Both the position numbers and the translations under genes were made by a program. Positions 23,475-35,852 of a DNA stretch of 64,000 nucleotides are shown piece by piece. The first letter of the stretch is position 1. Each line of letters opens with the position of its first letter. Under the pieces are notes generated by a model. It saw only the letters and a list, made by a program, of their open reading frames with translations, ran no database searches and was not told where the DNA came from. The stretch is from assembly GCA_037954665.1 (NCBI GenBank), contig JBBMOL010000013.1, positions 7,254,001-7,318,000 of the forward strand. The letters are read 5' to 3'. Source of the stretch: Laguncularia racemosa. Its lineage: Eukaryota; Streptophyta; Magnoliopsida; Myrtales; Combretaceae.

Positions 23475-25938
23475 TGTCGAGCTTGATTTTGGATTTTTCC
23501 TTAATGAACTCATATTAAATCCAATTCACTTAATACAAGTTACTCAACAGTAAAATTAGGAAGAAACTATATTTTTAATTATTTTAAGAAAATTGGAGTC
23601 GCCACCAACCTAAGTTGGAAAATAGGATAAGTTAAGATTAATGAAGTGGATTAACTTTAACTAGCTATTGGTTTGTGATTTTTTCTAAAACATTTTTTGG
23701 AAAAATATTAACCAGAGAAACTAAACTCAGGAGCTATCCTATTAAAACCTAAATGGTTACCATTTGTTATCTTTTCCAAGAAAATGAATTAAAAGCTTTT
23801 TATAAATTCCCTCCACCATCATATGTACAAGACATAATGTTTTCATGTAAAGTATGAAAAAACATGAAATTTTTTTTAATCATTTTTTATTATAAATTTT
23901 CTATTCTAATTTTAAAATGAAATAGGAGAGAATAAAAACCTTTGCATCTCTACTTGAATTAAAATCGAATTAAAAAATAAGATAGCATATTTTTATGTTT
24001 TTATATTGTAAATTGAAAATTTAAAAAGATAAAATATTTTTTTGTAATATTTTTATATGGTTAATTGAAATTGGATGAAAGAGTAAAAGTTTTTTTTTTA
24101 TTATTATTTTATATGTGTTTGCCCCATAGGTGCCTATGTACTCGCTAATTAGGATCAAACTGATATAGTTTTATTTTTTTTTATAAAACTTTAATAGATT
24201 ATTTAAGTTAAATTATGAAAATAGGCCGGATTTACGTTTATTATCATTTTAATTTTTTAAAGGAAAAATTCAAAACCTAAACTTTTATTTCCTAGTTTTG
24301 AAAGACTAAAGGCCTAACGTTTGAAAATATCAATTAAAATTTTATTTCATGAAAATCATTTTTCTAGGTGAGAATATACATATACATACATACATATATA
24401 TATATATATAGAATTAAACTATATCTTAAGTAATAAATCATTTTATTTTTTTATTTTTTTGTATTTTATTTTTATTTATTTATTTCTTATATTTATAAGC
24501 TAAGTATTACTAATTATAAAAAAAAAACTAATTTGAGAACTTAATCGTCCTTAAGCGACAATTACACTGCAACACCTAAGGCCTACATAATGGTTCCTCC
24601 TAATTATTTGATTTATTAATTTTCTTAAATTAAATTAATTAGGATAAAGTTACTAACCTAATTATATTCATACTATCATTATTATTATTATTTATTTATT
24701 TATTATTTATTATATTTTGTTTTCTTTCGGACTTATTTTCAGTTTTTTTCAATTAGATGTCAACAAAAATAAATAAACTAGTTTGTCTAAATTAATAATA
24801 ATAAGAATAATAATACTTACCTGGATACGGGTTGATTCGGTTTTGGTGTGTGGGTCAAACTCGGGTCGAGTTGGGCAAGCGTGCGGCAGCTGGAGGGTCT
24901 TCGTCGGTGGCACTTCGGTGAAGAACTGAGGTGGCTGAGAGGTGGTTCCTTAGGTTTTCGAGGGTGTAGAAGACAAATCTAAAGTCGTTTTTCACCTAAA
25001 AACTAGCCTAGGTGGTGGGTTGGAGGTGGCCAACAGTGGCCAAATTTGGGTCTTTCGGTTAAGTATCATTTTGGCAAAATCAAACCCAAAAGTTTGTATC
25101 TTTTGAATCCTTGAGATTCTAGGAGTCTGTTTATACCTATATTGTTGTTCTAGGTTGTGTGTAGCGGGTGCAATCCTAAAGAGATGGTGGATAGGTTCGG
25201 CCATGGAAGTTTAGAGAGAGAAAGTAGATGTGGAGTGTGATTTGTGCAACCAAGGATGAAAATCGTTCTTTGCCCAAGTTTTCAAAGTCGAGTTTTATTT
25301 ATAGGTCTGCAAAAATCACTTCAATAAGCTCTAATTGACCTGGGGTTGAGATTTGCTTTTCCATTTTAGATTCAACTTAATCTTAGAGATTTGATGCCAA
25401 TCCATTAAATTAGGTTCGTTTTTTTGTGCATTATCTAGTTTGTTTTTGTTATAGTAATCCGAAAAAGATAAAAAAAAAAAAACGGTTTTGGCGTGCTTGG
25501 ATTTGCTCCGACTTCCTCTCCTTTCTGTTTTGCAATTGTTGGCTGGTTGAAGAAGACGATCACGTGGCTGGCATGTGATTCTTTTCGCCCAATGGTTTGC
25601 TGCTATGTGGTAGTTGGAAAGAAAAAAATGAAAATGGCATAAAGTGCCTTCCGTGAGTTTCGAACCCTTGACCTTCGTGGCTTTCCTTTCTCTTTGGGCA
25701 TAGGTATGAGTCAGTAGGTTTGGCCCTTTTCTCGGTCATTAGATGCAATTAACTTCCATATAAGCTAGTGGTTATAATTAATTCTTTATTAATTTGTACT
25801 TCTCAAGCTTAATTTAGAGGCCTATATATTCACATTTTTATTTTTAATATTGCTTATTATTATTTATTTATTTATTATTATTATTATTATTATTTTATTT
25901 TAAAAATCTAGATATAGGGCAAAAATGGGGTGTCTACA
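23475..25938 (-). repeat. 3' LTR (LTR A) of the long-LTR element
   Basis: Full-length 2464-bp copy. It contains the block TTGGAGTCGCCACCAAC near 23595 (plus-strand reading), TA and TTA repeats, and a tRNA-like module whose B-box-like motif lies at about 25656-25666. Confidence 0.85.
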
Positions 25939-25951
25939 ACTACCCCTCTTT
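25939..25951 (-). other. Polypurine tract of the long-LTR element
   Basis: Minus-strand AAAGAGGGGTAGT directly abuts the TGTAGACACC start of the 3' LTR, the expected place for second-strand priming. Confidence 0.75.
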
Positions 25952-26149
25952 GTAGTAAAGTTTTGGGAAAACTTAGCTATAAAGACAAAAAAGACATCAT
26001 TTTTGCCTAGGAAAAAGGATGGACAATGCTATATTCAATTGGCTATTCGACCTTGGATCCGTTAGGGAGTTATTTGACCAATGGATTAAGTGAGGAAAAC
26101 GCTCCACAAGCTAGCAATCCTATGTTGCAAAAGAAGACAGTTGCTTTAT

Positions 26150-26815
26150 GTTGACTAATATTCCTTAGGGAGTAGTCTTAGGTAAGAAGTATCTTATTAG
26201 ACTAGCAACCCTCTAGAAAAGTGCTCTTACGAACTAACTAATTGATAATAGGAAGCGTCTTACTAGACTAGCAACCTTTAAAAGAGATTATCTAAAAAAG
26301 TGCTCTTATGAGTTGACTAATCGATAATAGGAAGCGTCTTACATGACTAGTAACTTTAAAGAAGAAATTATTTAAGAAAGTGCTCTTATGAGTTGATTAA
26401 TTGATAATAGAAAGTGTCTTACAGGACTTACAACCCCCAGGAGAGAAAGTTTAGGAAAGTGCCTCATTGTAGGTTAACTAACCGACAGCGGACGGTGTTT
26501 CTTTAGACTTACAACCCTAATAGGCAGTTATCTAGCAAAGTGCCCCAACATGGACTAATTGATTGATAGTGGAAAGCGTCTCTTTGGACTTGCAACCCTG
26601 AGAGAGAAAGCTTAGGAAAGTGCCCCATTGTAGGCTAAGTAATTGATAGTGGGAAGCGTTTCTTTAGACTTGCAACCTTAAAAGAGAAAGTTTAGGAAAG
26701 TGCCCCATTGTGGGCTAACTAATTGTTAGCGGGAAGTGTCTCTTTAGACTTGCAACCTTAAGAGAAAAAGCTTAGGAAAGTGCCCTATTGTGGGTTAATT
26801 AACCGATAGTGGGAA
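26150..26815 (-). repeat. About eight tandem copies of an ~80-bp unit
   Basis: CAACC-type anchors fall at 26206, 26272, 26351, 26431, 26512, 26593, 26673 and 26753, so the period is 80-81 bases after a shorter first step. Each unit has an AAAGTGCCCC block, a GATAGTGGGAAG block and a CTTTAGACTTGCAACC block. The array lies in the 3' untranslated part of the element, 200 bases from the LTR. Confidence 0.9.
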
Positions 26816-26819
26816 TGAA

Positions 26820-28832
26820 TACCTAAGTGAGAACCTTATGATTACTAAAACTTTTCTAAAACATTTCAAGACAAATGCTCTTCTAAACTTAAGAATAAGG
26901 TGAGATATTAAAGTAAATAGAAAACTATGAAAAATTTCTCTTTCTGCTCAAAAAAATCTAAAAGAATTATTTATTACTATTATTATACTAAAAAAAAAAA
27001 CATTGCTAACAAGTAAAGAGTCTGATAAGGTTCTAAAAAATAAAAATAAAGGGTAGGCCCACCCTACTATTCAATAATCACTTACTCGTTTGCCTCATTT
27101 TTCTTAGAGGATTTGGTTTAATCTTGGAAAAAGTGGTGTCTTGGCTTAGTCAATCATCTCTTAAGGGGTTTCTTGTAATTAAGACTTATATCTTCTTCTT
27201 GGGTGCATCAATATTAAAATTTGGGGCAGACCATGCCAATGAGGGATGACTTTAGATTCCCTCATTCCATTTGGAAATAGATATCTCAGTCTCAATTGGT
27301 TTAATCTAAGAGAACTTCCTCACAATCTTTCGATCTAGATGTCACCCTTGACTTCTATTCCAAAAATTATGGTCTCTCTTGTAGGTAATATGCTTTGATA
27401 AATCTATTAGGCCTTTTTGGGACTTGTAATGCAATATAGGCTTTTGGTTATTGGTTTCAGAAAAGTACTAATGTTAAGGTCTAGTTTGAAAGAATCATCC
27501 TGGATTTATAAGTCAAGAAACCTTGAGAAAAACAAAAATAGTACTTGCTCTAGGCTCAACCATTTTTGCTTAGGATGAATAAATTATTTTCAATGATCTA
27601 GAGAAGTATTGTTGGGCTTACTTTTTATCGTGTATAGGTTTAACTTCATTCTTAGGCTTTTCTCATTTCTTTTCCTTCTTCTTTTTTTTTTTTTTTATCT
27701 TCTCTCTCTCTTCATTTTTTTTCTTTTCTTTTGGGCCCAATGGTGATTATCTCTTATGGGTCATGTGTGTTTTTTTAGAATGTGGACTTTTTCTTCTTTT
27801 CAAAAGAAATAAATTACCCTTGAATTGTTGCAACTAGGGCAAACACTATTTGGTTAATCCTCTTTTTTTTTTTTTTATTGATGTCCCTATCTTCTTAATC
27901 ATTCCATTATGGGGTGGTTTTTGGTAGGGTTAAAATTTGAAACTCTTCTTATATAAACTTAAATGGGGTTGGCAAAGGATTATTGTGTTTAAGGTAGCAA
28001 AAATGAATGCCTAACATTATTTTGATTAATGTATTAAATTCAAGATAGACCTACTCTAAGGAATGAGTTCAAAACCTCACATTAATAGCACTCAACTCTC
28101 AAGTGTTTAAGGGTTAGTGTTTGGGATGCGATTTGCCTCTTGTCATCCTAAACTACTTGAGCGAATGAGATATCTTTCCATTTTACCAAATTTGCCCATA
28201 TTCACCAAGTCTCGTGATGTCTTTGGGAGTTATGTGCCCTTGTCAACTTAAACAAGTGATTTAGTCTTAATTTGGCTCTCTTGGGAATTTAGTTACCTAA
28301 GACTTAGCTAGTTAGAATAGTTTTCTTTATGCTCTAGTTGGTAATTGACCATAGCCATCCCAAAAATTAGTTGTCCCCATGTTTGGTTTAGATAACTCTT
28401 GATGGAGAGAAACTTCAAGTGTAGCCCCTAAGGTTGGAGGGGGTGGGAAGGCTTTGTGTTTTGAGACTAAAGCAACATATGAGGAGACCTTTTGAAGTGA
28501 ATGGATTTTTATGTTTAGGGTCTTTCAAGTTGAGAGCAAGCCATATAGGTCTTTGGTTTTATACTCAAAGTAAGTGATTGTGAGCTTTAGGTTGAGCTAA
28601 CAATTTAAAAGCAACTTTTAGGACCTTGAAAGAATCTTTTATTGTTAGTGACTCTTCAATTTTTTTGGCTTTGTTCTTTTCTTTATTATCATTATTTTTT
28701 TACTAAATATGTAGACAAGATGCTCACACGGATGCAATTTGATGATTGAATAATAGTGCAGCAATTTTATTAAACAAGATTGTCAAATCTAAATATAGAT
28801 CTATTGAAATTCCAAGGCTACAAACTACTGGT
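26820..28832. other. Non-coding internal region of the long-LTR element
   Basis: Rich in poly-T/CT tracts (27670-27730). No open frame over 60 codons and no retroelement motif on either strand. Confidence 0.6.
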
Positions 28833-30330
28833 TTAATAATTGAAATTCTTAACTAGTTCTAAAAAAAAAAAAAATCTATTTAAAATTGTCTTCGGATCTT
28901 GTTGGGGGCAAGTATTGGCTTGCTTCATTAGCAGATCTCGGACTCTCTTTTCTGACATCCTTAATCGGTTCTCTATAAGCTTCACATAATCTTGTGAAGC
29001 TTCAAATTTCTCTTTCCAAATTTCCACCTTCCTTTCCATATCCTGACGTTGAATCTCTGCTCGGGCTTTAACCATGTCCATATAAGCCTTCAATTCTGAG
29101 GTTAGTTTTTCTAGTATACTTGGAGCCTGGTACTTAACTTACCCTGTCTTGTGCATGAAGTCCATAATGAATTCCTTAGTAGCTCTAAAATCCCCCACTT
29201 GTCCATCCAAATTTCCCACATCTACGATGGGGCTCAAGATTCTTGTATCCCATATAGCTTTGATGGCTCACAACTTGTTTGCTTTGAAGGCTAGGGGAAT
29301 GTTCGGATTCCGATATTCAAGTGTAACTAAAACCAATGGGGGCCGGTGAGTAATATCTTGGATTGGTCCTAGCTATCTGACCACACAAATTGGGAATTAG
29401 CCAGTGCATCCAGTAATTCCTATTAATGTGACAGCAGCGAAATCGATGCATCGTAGAATAGCTTGTGTGTAGTGATTCCACCTAGCAGTCCACACTATGT
29501 CCTTAGGGTAAACCCTCTGTATAATCTCCATCCATTGGTGAATTTGAACTCCTTCTAGCAATTGTATCTTAGTTGCAAAGTAGTCTACCAAGTCAACTTG
29601 TGAAGCTAAAGATCTCTTGACGGGATCTAATCTATAATTTTTAGTATGACTAGCGAACCATACTATTAACAATGCTGGACAACCTTTGAAGTTTCCCTTC
29701 CCTCTTTCTTTCAGAAATCTCAAAGATCGGATCTGTTCAGCAAGTAAGGCTGGGATATAGGATTGACATAATAGGAATTGAGTTACTAATTATGCTACCT
29801 TAAAATGGACATGCAAAACTCCTGTCGGAAATAGGATACTAGCAAAAATTGCTAGGATGTAGGCATTGAATCGATTTTCCTCCTAAGTTCGCTGGTCTCT
29901 TACAAAAATCTCTCGATTAGTTTGGTAGTCTCTAGGCGTTCCAAACCAGTTTCTAAGGGTTGAGATTCTTATGGACTTTCCATTGCATTGAGTAAGGGCT
30001 TGAGTTGCTTCTGACTTTCTAACCCTAACAACTTGTAGAAGGTGCTTGCTGGGTTGGCTTGCAGATCTGGAATTGTGGTTCCTTCATAATAGGGAGGAGC
30101 TTATAGCAGTTGGGAATACTCTTCAATGGTTGGAGATAGGGTATGTGGGCTAAAGCTGAATGCCACTAAATCTAGATCCCAAAAGTAGGTTAGGGCCCTC
30201 ATGAGGTCCCAGTCATTTGGCCCCACTTTGGCCTTGATGGTTTCCTATTGCTCTGGGTTAAACTGTTGAAACCGGTTAGAAAGTGCAAGCATAGATGGTA
30301 AGGGTTGGTTAACATAAATCTGGTTGATGT
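28833..30330 (-). pseudogene. DUF7745-like (plant mobile-domain-type) protein relic
   Basis: Read from about 30330 downward, the translation contains GPNDWDLMRALTYFWDLDLV, then PHTLSPTIEEYSQLL, IPDL.ANPASTFYKLLGL, the block GNFKGCPALLIVWFASH (29,650-29,700), a VWTARW block near 29490, and a C-terminal coiled coil (about 28880-29090; ERKVEIWKEKFEASQDY). I recall this order from DUF7745 proteins, which are common in plant genomes and often sit inside LTR elements. Several in-frame stops (for example near 30249) and frameshifts break it. The cleanest parts are 29397-29723 and 28833-29093. Its role in the element is unknown; it may replace gag. Family call is from memory of the pattern. Confidence 0.65.
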
Positions 30331-30958
30331 GGATGTGGTTGTTGCTTGACCCAGAGTTTGCCATTCCTTCGTAATACATAAAATAAGAATTTTACAAAGG
30401 ATACATATACAATGACAAAGCTTTACATCATCTGGAAAATCAATAAATTTGCGTTTTATTAAAGCTGCACTATTTTTCAATCATGTATAGATGACATGAA
30501 TGCAATTTGAGTGGGTTCTAAAGGTCCTCAAGCTTTGTGGCCTCCCTCATTTCTAAGGTAAAGGGCTTTAGGCCACATTAAAGCAAGAGTGGGGAAGCCT
30601 AATCGGCCCTGAGTGGTGGTTATCCCATTGCACTTGAAACGTACACAATGACTCTCCATCCTAAGGTCCTAAATGGCCTAGGTCTGATCGTATCCAGCAC
30701 ATATATATGTATGACAACAACTTACCCAAAAGATCATTACTAGGCTTGATGGGCCTAGTGTTATTTCATTTGGATCATGAAGCCCAATTAGTTTACGTAA
30801 ACGAGAATTATTTATATAAGAAATATACATAAGTGATTTAAAAGAAAATAATATATGCTGAAATAATTTATAAGAAGCTCTTAATTTTTTTTTGAAGAAG
30901 AAGACAAAAAGTGGCTAGCCCACTAAATAATTAGGTTCCCCAGTGGAGTTGCCGATTC

Positions 30959-32145
30959 TGTCTAGTCTGACTCTAGATTTTTCCTTAATTAACCCATATT
31001 AAGTCCAACCTACTTAATATAAGTTACTCAACAGTAAAATTAAGGAAAAATTATATTTTTAATTATCTTAAGAAAATTGGAGTCGCTACCAACATAAGTT
31101 GGAAAATAAGATAAGTTAAGGTTAATGAGGTGGGTTAAACTTAACTAGTTACTGGTTTGTGAATTTTTCTAAAAAATTTTTTTGGAAAAATATTAACTAG
31201 AGAATTTGGATTACGGGGCTATCATATTAAAAGCTAAATGGTTACCATTTGTTACTTTCTTCAAGAAAATGAATTAAAAGCTTTTTATAACTTTCTTTCA
31301 CCATTATATGTACAAGACATAATGTTTCCATGTAAAGTATGAAAAAACATGAAATTTTTTTATTATAAATTTTCTATTTTGATTTTAAAATGAAATAGAA
31401 GCGAATAAAAACCTTTACATCTCTGATTGAATTAAATTCAAATTAAAAAATAAGATAGCATATTTTTATGTTTTTATATTGTAAATTAAAAATTTAAAAG
31501 GATAAATTTTTTTTTGTAAATTTTTTATATGGTTAATTAAAATTGGATGAAAGAGTAAAAGTTTTTTTTTATTATTTTATATGTGGTTGCCCCATAGGTG
31601 CCTACGTACTCGCTAATCATGATCAAACCAATGTAGTTCTGCTTTTTCTAAAAATTTAGGGGATTAATTAATTTTAATTATGAAAATAGGTCAAGTTTAC
31701 GTTTATTATCATTTTAATTTTTTAAAGGAAAAATTCTAAACCTAAACTTTTATTTTCCAATTTTGAAAGACTAAAGACCTAACTTTTGAAAATATCAATT
31801 AAAATTTTATTTTATGAAAATCATTTTTCTAGGTGAGAATATATATATATATATATATATATTTATATTTATAGAATAAAACTATATCTTAGATAATAAA
31901 TCATTTTAATTTTTTTAATTTTTATTTATTTATCTCTTATATTTATGAGCTAAGTATTACTAATTATAAAAAAAAAAAACTAAATTGGGAACCTAATCAT
32001 CCCTAAGCGACAATTACATCGTAACACCTATGGCCTACACAATGGTTCCTCCTAATTATTTGATTTATTAATTTTCCTAAATTAAATTAATTAGGATAAA
32101 GTTACTAACCTAATTATATTCATACTATCATTATTATTATTATTT
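30959..32145 (-). repeat. 5' LTR (LTR B), part adjoining the primer site
   Basis: Homologous to 23475-24690 of LTR A, starting TGTCTAGTCTGA in plus-strand reading. It ends abruptly inside an ATT repeat where the opposite-strand LTR begins. Confidence 0.8.
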
Positions 32146-32435
32146 AACCGTCGCCTAAGGACAACTGTAAACACCTATTTTTGCCCCAATCTAGATTTTT
32201 TAATAATAAATAAATAAATAAAAATGATAAAAATAATAGTAATAAAAGGCCTGGTTTATGAATTAGTAAAAATAAAAAAATAATAATAAGTACCAAAAAA
32301 AATATTAATAAAATTTTTAACAAAATTAGGAAAATACGGGTCTTTAAATCAAGCTCAAGAACTTTAAACCCATGGAAATTAATTAGAGCTGTTAGCTTAT
32401 AGGTAAATTAATTGCAATAATAAACTGAGAAATGG

Positions 32436-32505
32436 GTTGGCTTAGCTAGTCCATGTTTGTGCTTAGGTGCGTATGAGGAGATGTTGGTCACGGGTTCAAT
32501 TCCTA
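32436..32505 (+). other. tRNA-like module with pol III A- and B-box motifs in LTR C
   Basis: TGGCTTAGCTAG at about 32438-32449 fits the tRNA A box, and GGTTCAATTCC at 32493-32503 is a perfect B-box match, 55 bases apart as in tRNA genes. LTR A (about 25656-25735, minus) and LTR B (about 38874-38943, minus) keep diverged versions with GGTTCGAAACT. It is not a foldable intact tRNA as far as I can see; a captured tRNA or SINE head is the simplest reading. Confidence 0.55.
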
Positions 32506-32881
32506 TAGGAGGCATTATGTGTCGTTTTTTTCATTTTCTTTTTTAAGCTGCCACATAGCAGCATACGATTGGCTGGAGCGAGGCATGTGCGAAGCACATG
32601 GTCATCTTCCTCCTTTAGACTAATCGAAATTGAAAAAAAAAAGGAAGAATGAACATGATAACAAATCAAAACGAAAAAAGATTGAAGTTTATCAAGTTTT
32701 TGGTGTGAATCAACAAGATTATAATGAAAAGATTAATTTTTTAGATTAAATCCTAAAACAAAATCAATTAAACAAATGGATAAAAATGGGTTTCGCATAT
32801 CACGGGTTACGGTTTCTATTTAAATCAATCTCCATTTCTAATTATATCTATAAATAAACTAAGCTCAAGGATAAAAAAAAA

Positions 32882-32901
32882 GGGGGGGGGGGGGGGGGGG
32901 G
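32882..32901 (+). repeat. G homopolymer (20 nt) after an A run
   Basis: A run of about eight A passes into about 20 G, within LTR C. It is unusual in an AT-rich plant region and is an error-prone place for sequencing. Confidence 0.9.
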
Positions 32902-33223
32902 TGTGGGTGAGGAGGAACAAAATCTAAGAAAACACCTGATCTACAACCGCAACTAGACCTCCATAGCCACCACCTATAACCCACATATGCATTCCACCAT
33001 ACCCGTCTTTACTACCATTTTCCAACCCCGCATTGTTACTGTTTGGTCATCATCGCTGGAGCAAGTTAGAACGCCACTACTATGTTTGTAGGATAGGTGT
33101 GACAGCTAAGTTTGATCCAACTTACGAGCCGCTGCTAGGGTTTCTGCTTCCGCCAAGGTGTGCAACTTAGAGTCGAATTGCCACTACATTTGAGTTTCCC
33201 ATTGCTTGTAAAGGCTGGCCGAC

Positions 33224-33925
33224 TGATGCGGAATCGATATGCTCTGATACCAAATGATGCGGATTCGGATTCGAATTCCTTCACACAAACCAAATCGTCA
33301 ACAACAATCAAATAACACAAATTTTTAGGTTTTTCTGGATTTTAGTACTAACAAATAAAATCAAAGATATGGATAAAATTATCAATATATAGATGCCAAG
33401 ATTGATAAAATTAAACTGTTTCGCAATCAAATCATAAAACGATAGAAACTACGTTCTATAAATCAATCACTACGGTTAAAGAATTCCAAGAATTCAATAA
33501 CGATGCTCGCCACAAATTCTATATGAACCAAGAATTTGATAAGAACAATACGAATAAAGTAAAAATCAATTCTCAATATTCTCAAATCTCCAAAGAAGAT
33601 TCTCACACACTCTAGTGTCTCTGTTTTACAACCAAAATGATAATCTCCTCAAAAAATCCTAAGGACGCCTATTTATATCATCTAAAAAAATTTGTGCGAA
33701 AACATTCAAGGCTGGCGACCTTCACTTAGGTTGGCACCAAAAGCCGGCGGCCTTTACTTAGGCCGGCACTAAAAGCCGATGGCCTTAGGCCGGCGGCCTT
33801 GAAGTGAACTTGGCCGGCCTTTATTCAAGGCTGGCTTAAGGCTGGCTGGACTTCGCCTTGGGTCCTTTCGATGCCTATGTCCTCTTTTTTTTTGTGCTCA
33901 TATTTTCGCTCTTGGAATCGTATCA
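33224..33925 (-). repeat. 3' LTR of TR-GAG copy 1
   Basis: 702 bp. Plus-strand start TGATGCGGAATCGATATGC; end GGAATCGTATCA. GC-rich GGCCGGC-type short tandem repeats lie at about 33717-33800. Confidence 0.88.
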
Positions 33926-35526
33926 TTCCCTCCATGTTGAAAATGATTTGACCTCGAATCTGTATCGTCCATTCTGCTAGGCCACATAAACAGACTCCTC
34001 TTTCCCTTGGGCTTCTTAAGGCAAATCAGTCTTGTGTGTTGTACTTCAGTTGGACTCATAGGAAGAAGCTTGTATGTCTTGTCCTGTTGCTGAATGGTAT
34101 ACTCATTGGTGTATCCATCATACTTGGCTCTGAGGTCATACTGCCAAGGTCTTCCAAGGATCAAATGTATAGCTTCCATGGGAGCTACATCACAAACAAT
34201 TTTGTCAGTATAATCACCAATAAGCAATGGAACACAAACCTGTTTATGTACATGAATAGCTCCTTGTGGACTCAATCAATGAAGTGCATAAGGTCTTGGA
34301 TGCTGCTCCACCTGCAAACCCAACTTAGTAACCCAGTTTGCTGAAGCAACATTAGTGCAACTGCCTGTGTCTACCATAATCAAACAAGTCTTTCCCTGCA
34401 CCATGCCCTGGATATGGAATAAATTGGCCCTTTGATTAGAAACAGTTTCATCCTGCTGAACCATTAGCATATCTCCCTGTACTGGACTCGCTATAATGTC
34501 TTCATCTTCCTCTCCTGCCTCAGTACTCTTCTGTTCTTCTTCCTCACTCTCAACTTTGTCCCCCTTGATGACCATAACCCTTTTATTAGGACATTGAGAA
34601 GCAATATGGCCAAGTCCTAAACACTTAAAACATTTTATATCTCTGCTCCTCTTTTGTTGTGTTTGGTCAACAACCTCACTAACGACTGCTTTTCCCTTTT
34701 CCTTCCTTTCCTTCTCCCTCTTGCCATCATCTGATTTATGGTGTTGATATGATTTCTGATCCCGTTTGTGCTGATGCCACTTTACCCGACTGGCTAATTT
34801 AATCACATCCTTAAGAGTTTGATAATGCTGGAGTTCCACTACACTGGCAATGTCCATCTTCAACCCATTGATGAAACGAGCTATGGATTCATCTAATGTT
34901 TCCCTAATATCACATCTTGCCACTAATGTCTCAAACTCCTTCACATACTCTTCTATGCTCTTCTTACCCTGCCTCAAGGATTACAACTCCATCAGCATCT
35001 CTTGTTTATAGTAGTCTGGCACAAATCTGCGTCTCATCAACCTTTTCATCAAAGCCCATGAACACACTTTCTCCTCATCAGCCCTACGTCTCTTAGTTTG
35101 TAATTTATCCCACCACAAACTAGCATATTCAGAAAATGCTAAAGATGCCATCTTCACCTTCATGCGCTCATCCCACTCATAACAGTCAAACACTTTCTCA
35201 ACCCGTGGCACCTAGTCTAGGAATTCCTCTGGTTTACTACTACCAGTGAAAGGTGGAATTTTCAGCTTGATGCTTTCAATCCCCTTACGCCTGTCAACAT
35301 TGTTTCCTCTCCTATTCCTTCCACTACTAGCATCAGATTCACTATTAGAGTGTCTCCTCCTAATTCCTGCACCACTATGGCTTCTTCTATCCCTAACCTC
35401 CAATCTCTCCATAATCAATCTAAGATTTTCTTGGATTTGATTGAACTCAGCCCTAGTCACAACCTCACCCCCATTATCAGCAGCATTCTTATTGTTGTTG
35501 TTTTGAACACTTCCTTGTGATGACAT
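33898..35526 (-). pseudogene. gypsy gag-protease frame with three nonsense codons
   Basis: One continuous frame runs from ATG 35526 to 33898 with stops at 35212-35214, 34981-34983 and 34276-34278 but no frameshift. Residues fall in the order of gypsy proteins: a charged N-terminus; a retrotransposon gag domain (KLKIPPFTG, FDCYEWDERMKVKMASLAF, LWWDKL, RRRFVPDYY); a charged linker; a CCHC knuckle CFKCLGLGHIASQC at about 34590-34632; and an aspartic protease with the D-T-G active site at 34363-34371. The frame ends about 125 codons later, 30 bases inside the 3' LTR. Reverse transcriptase, RNase H and integrase are absent. The stops imply loss of function after insertion. Confidence 0.85.
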
Positions 35527-35852
35527 CTCTACCGTTCAATAATCAGCAATAGAAATTCACCAACAACCCAATTCTCAACAACAGCCGCAAACACCAATTC
35601 ATAGCAATTCAACACCTAACAACTGAATTCAGCAAAAATATTCACAAAACCCCCAATTCTCAACAACAGACCAATCACCAATTCTCAGCAATACAATTCA
35701 CAAAATAAAATTCCAAATTTCCCAACCAACAACAGTATTGAATTAAAACTACAATTGAATTGAGAATCAACAGCCTTACCAATTTAACCCACGATCTGAT
35801 CGAATCCTTCACTTTGAATCCTTACGAATCTAACCTTCGCTCTGATACCAAA

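Noticed and set aside
26150..26815. CRISPR-like array
   Set aside because: The repeats are contiguous with no unique spacers, and the genome is a plant nuclear one; it is a retroelement tandem repeat.
32436..32510. A genuine tRNA gene
   Set aside because: Only the promoter-like boxes fit; I see no acceptor stem or anticodon arm pairing, and it is part of an LTR.
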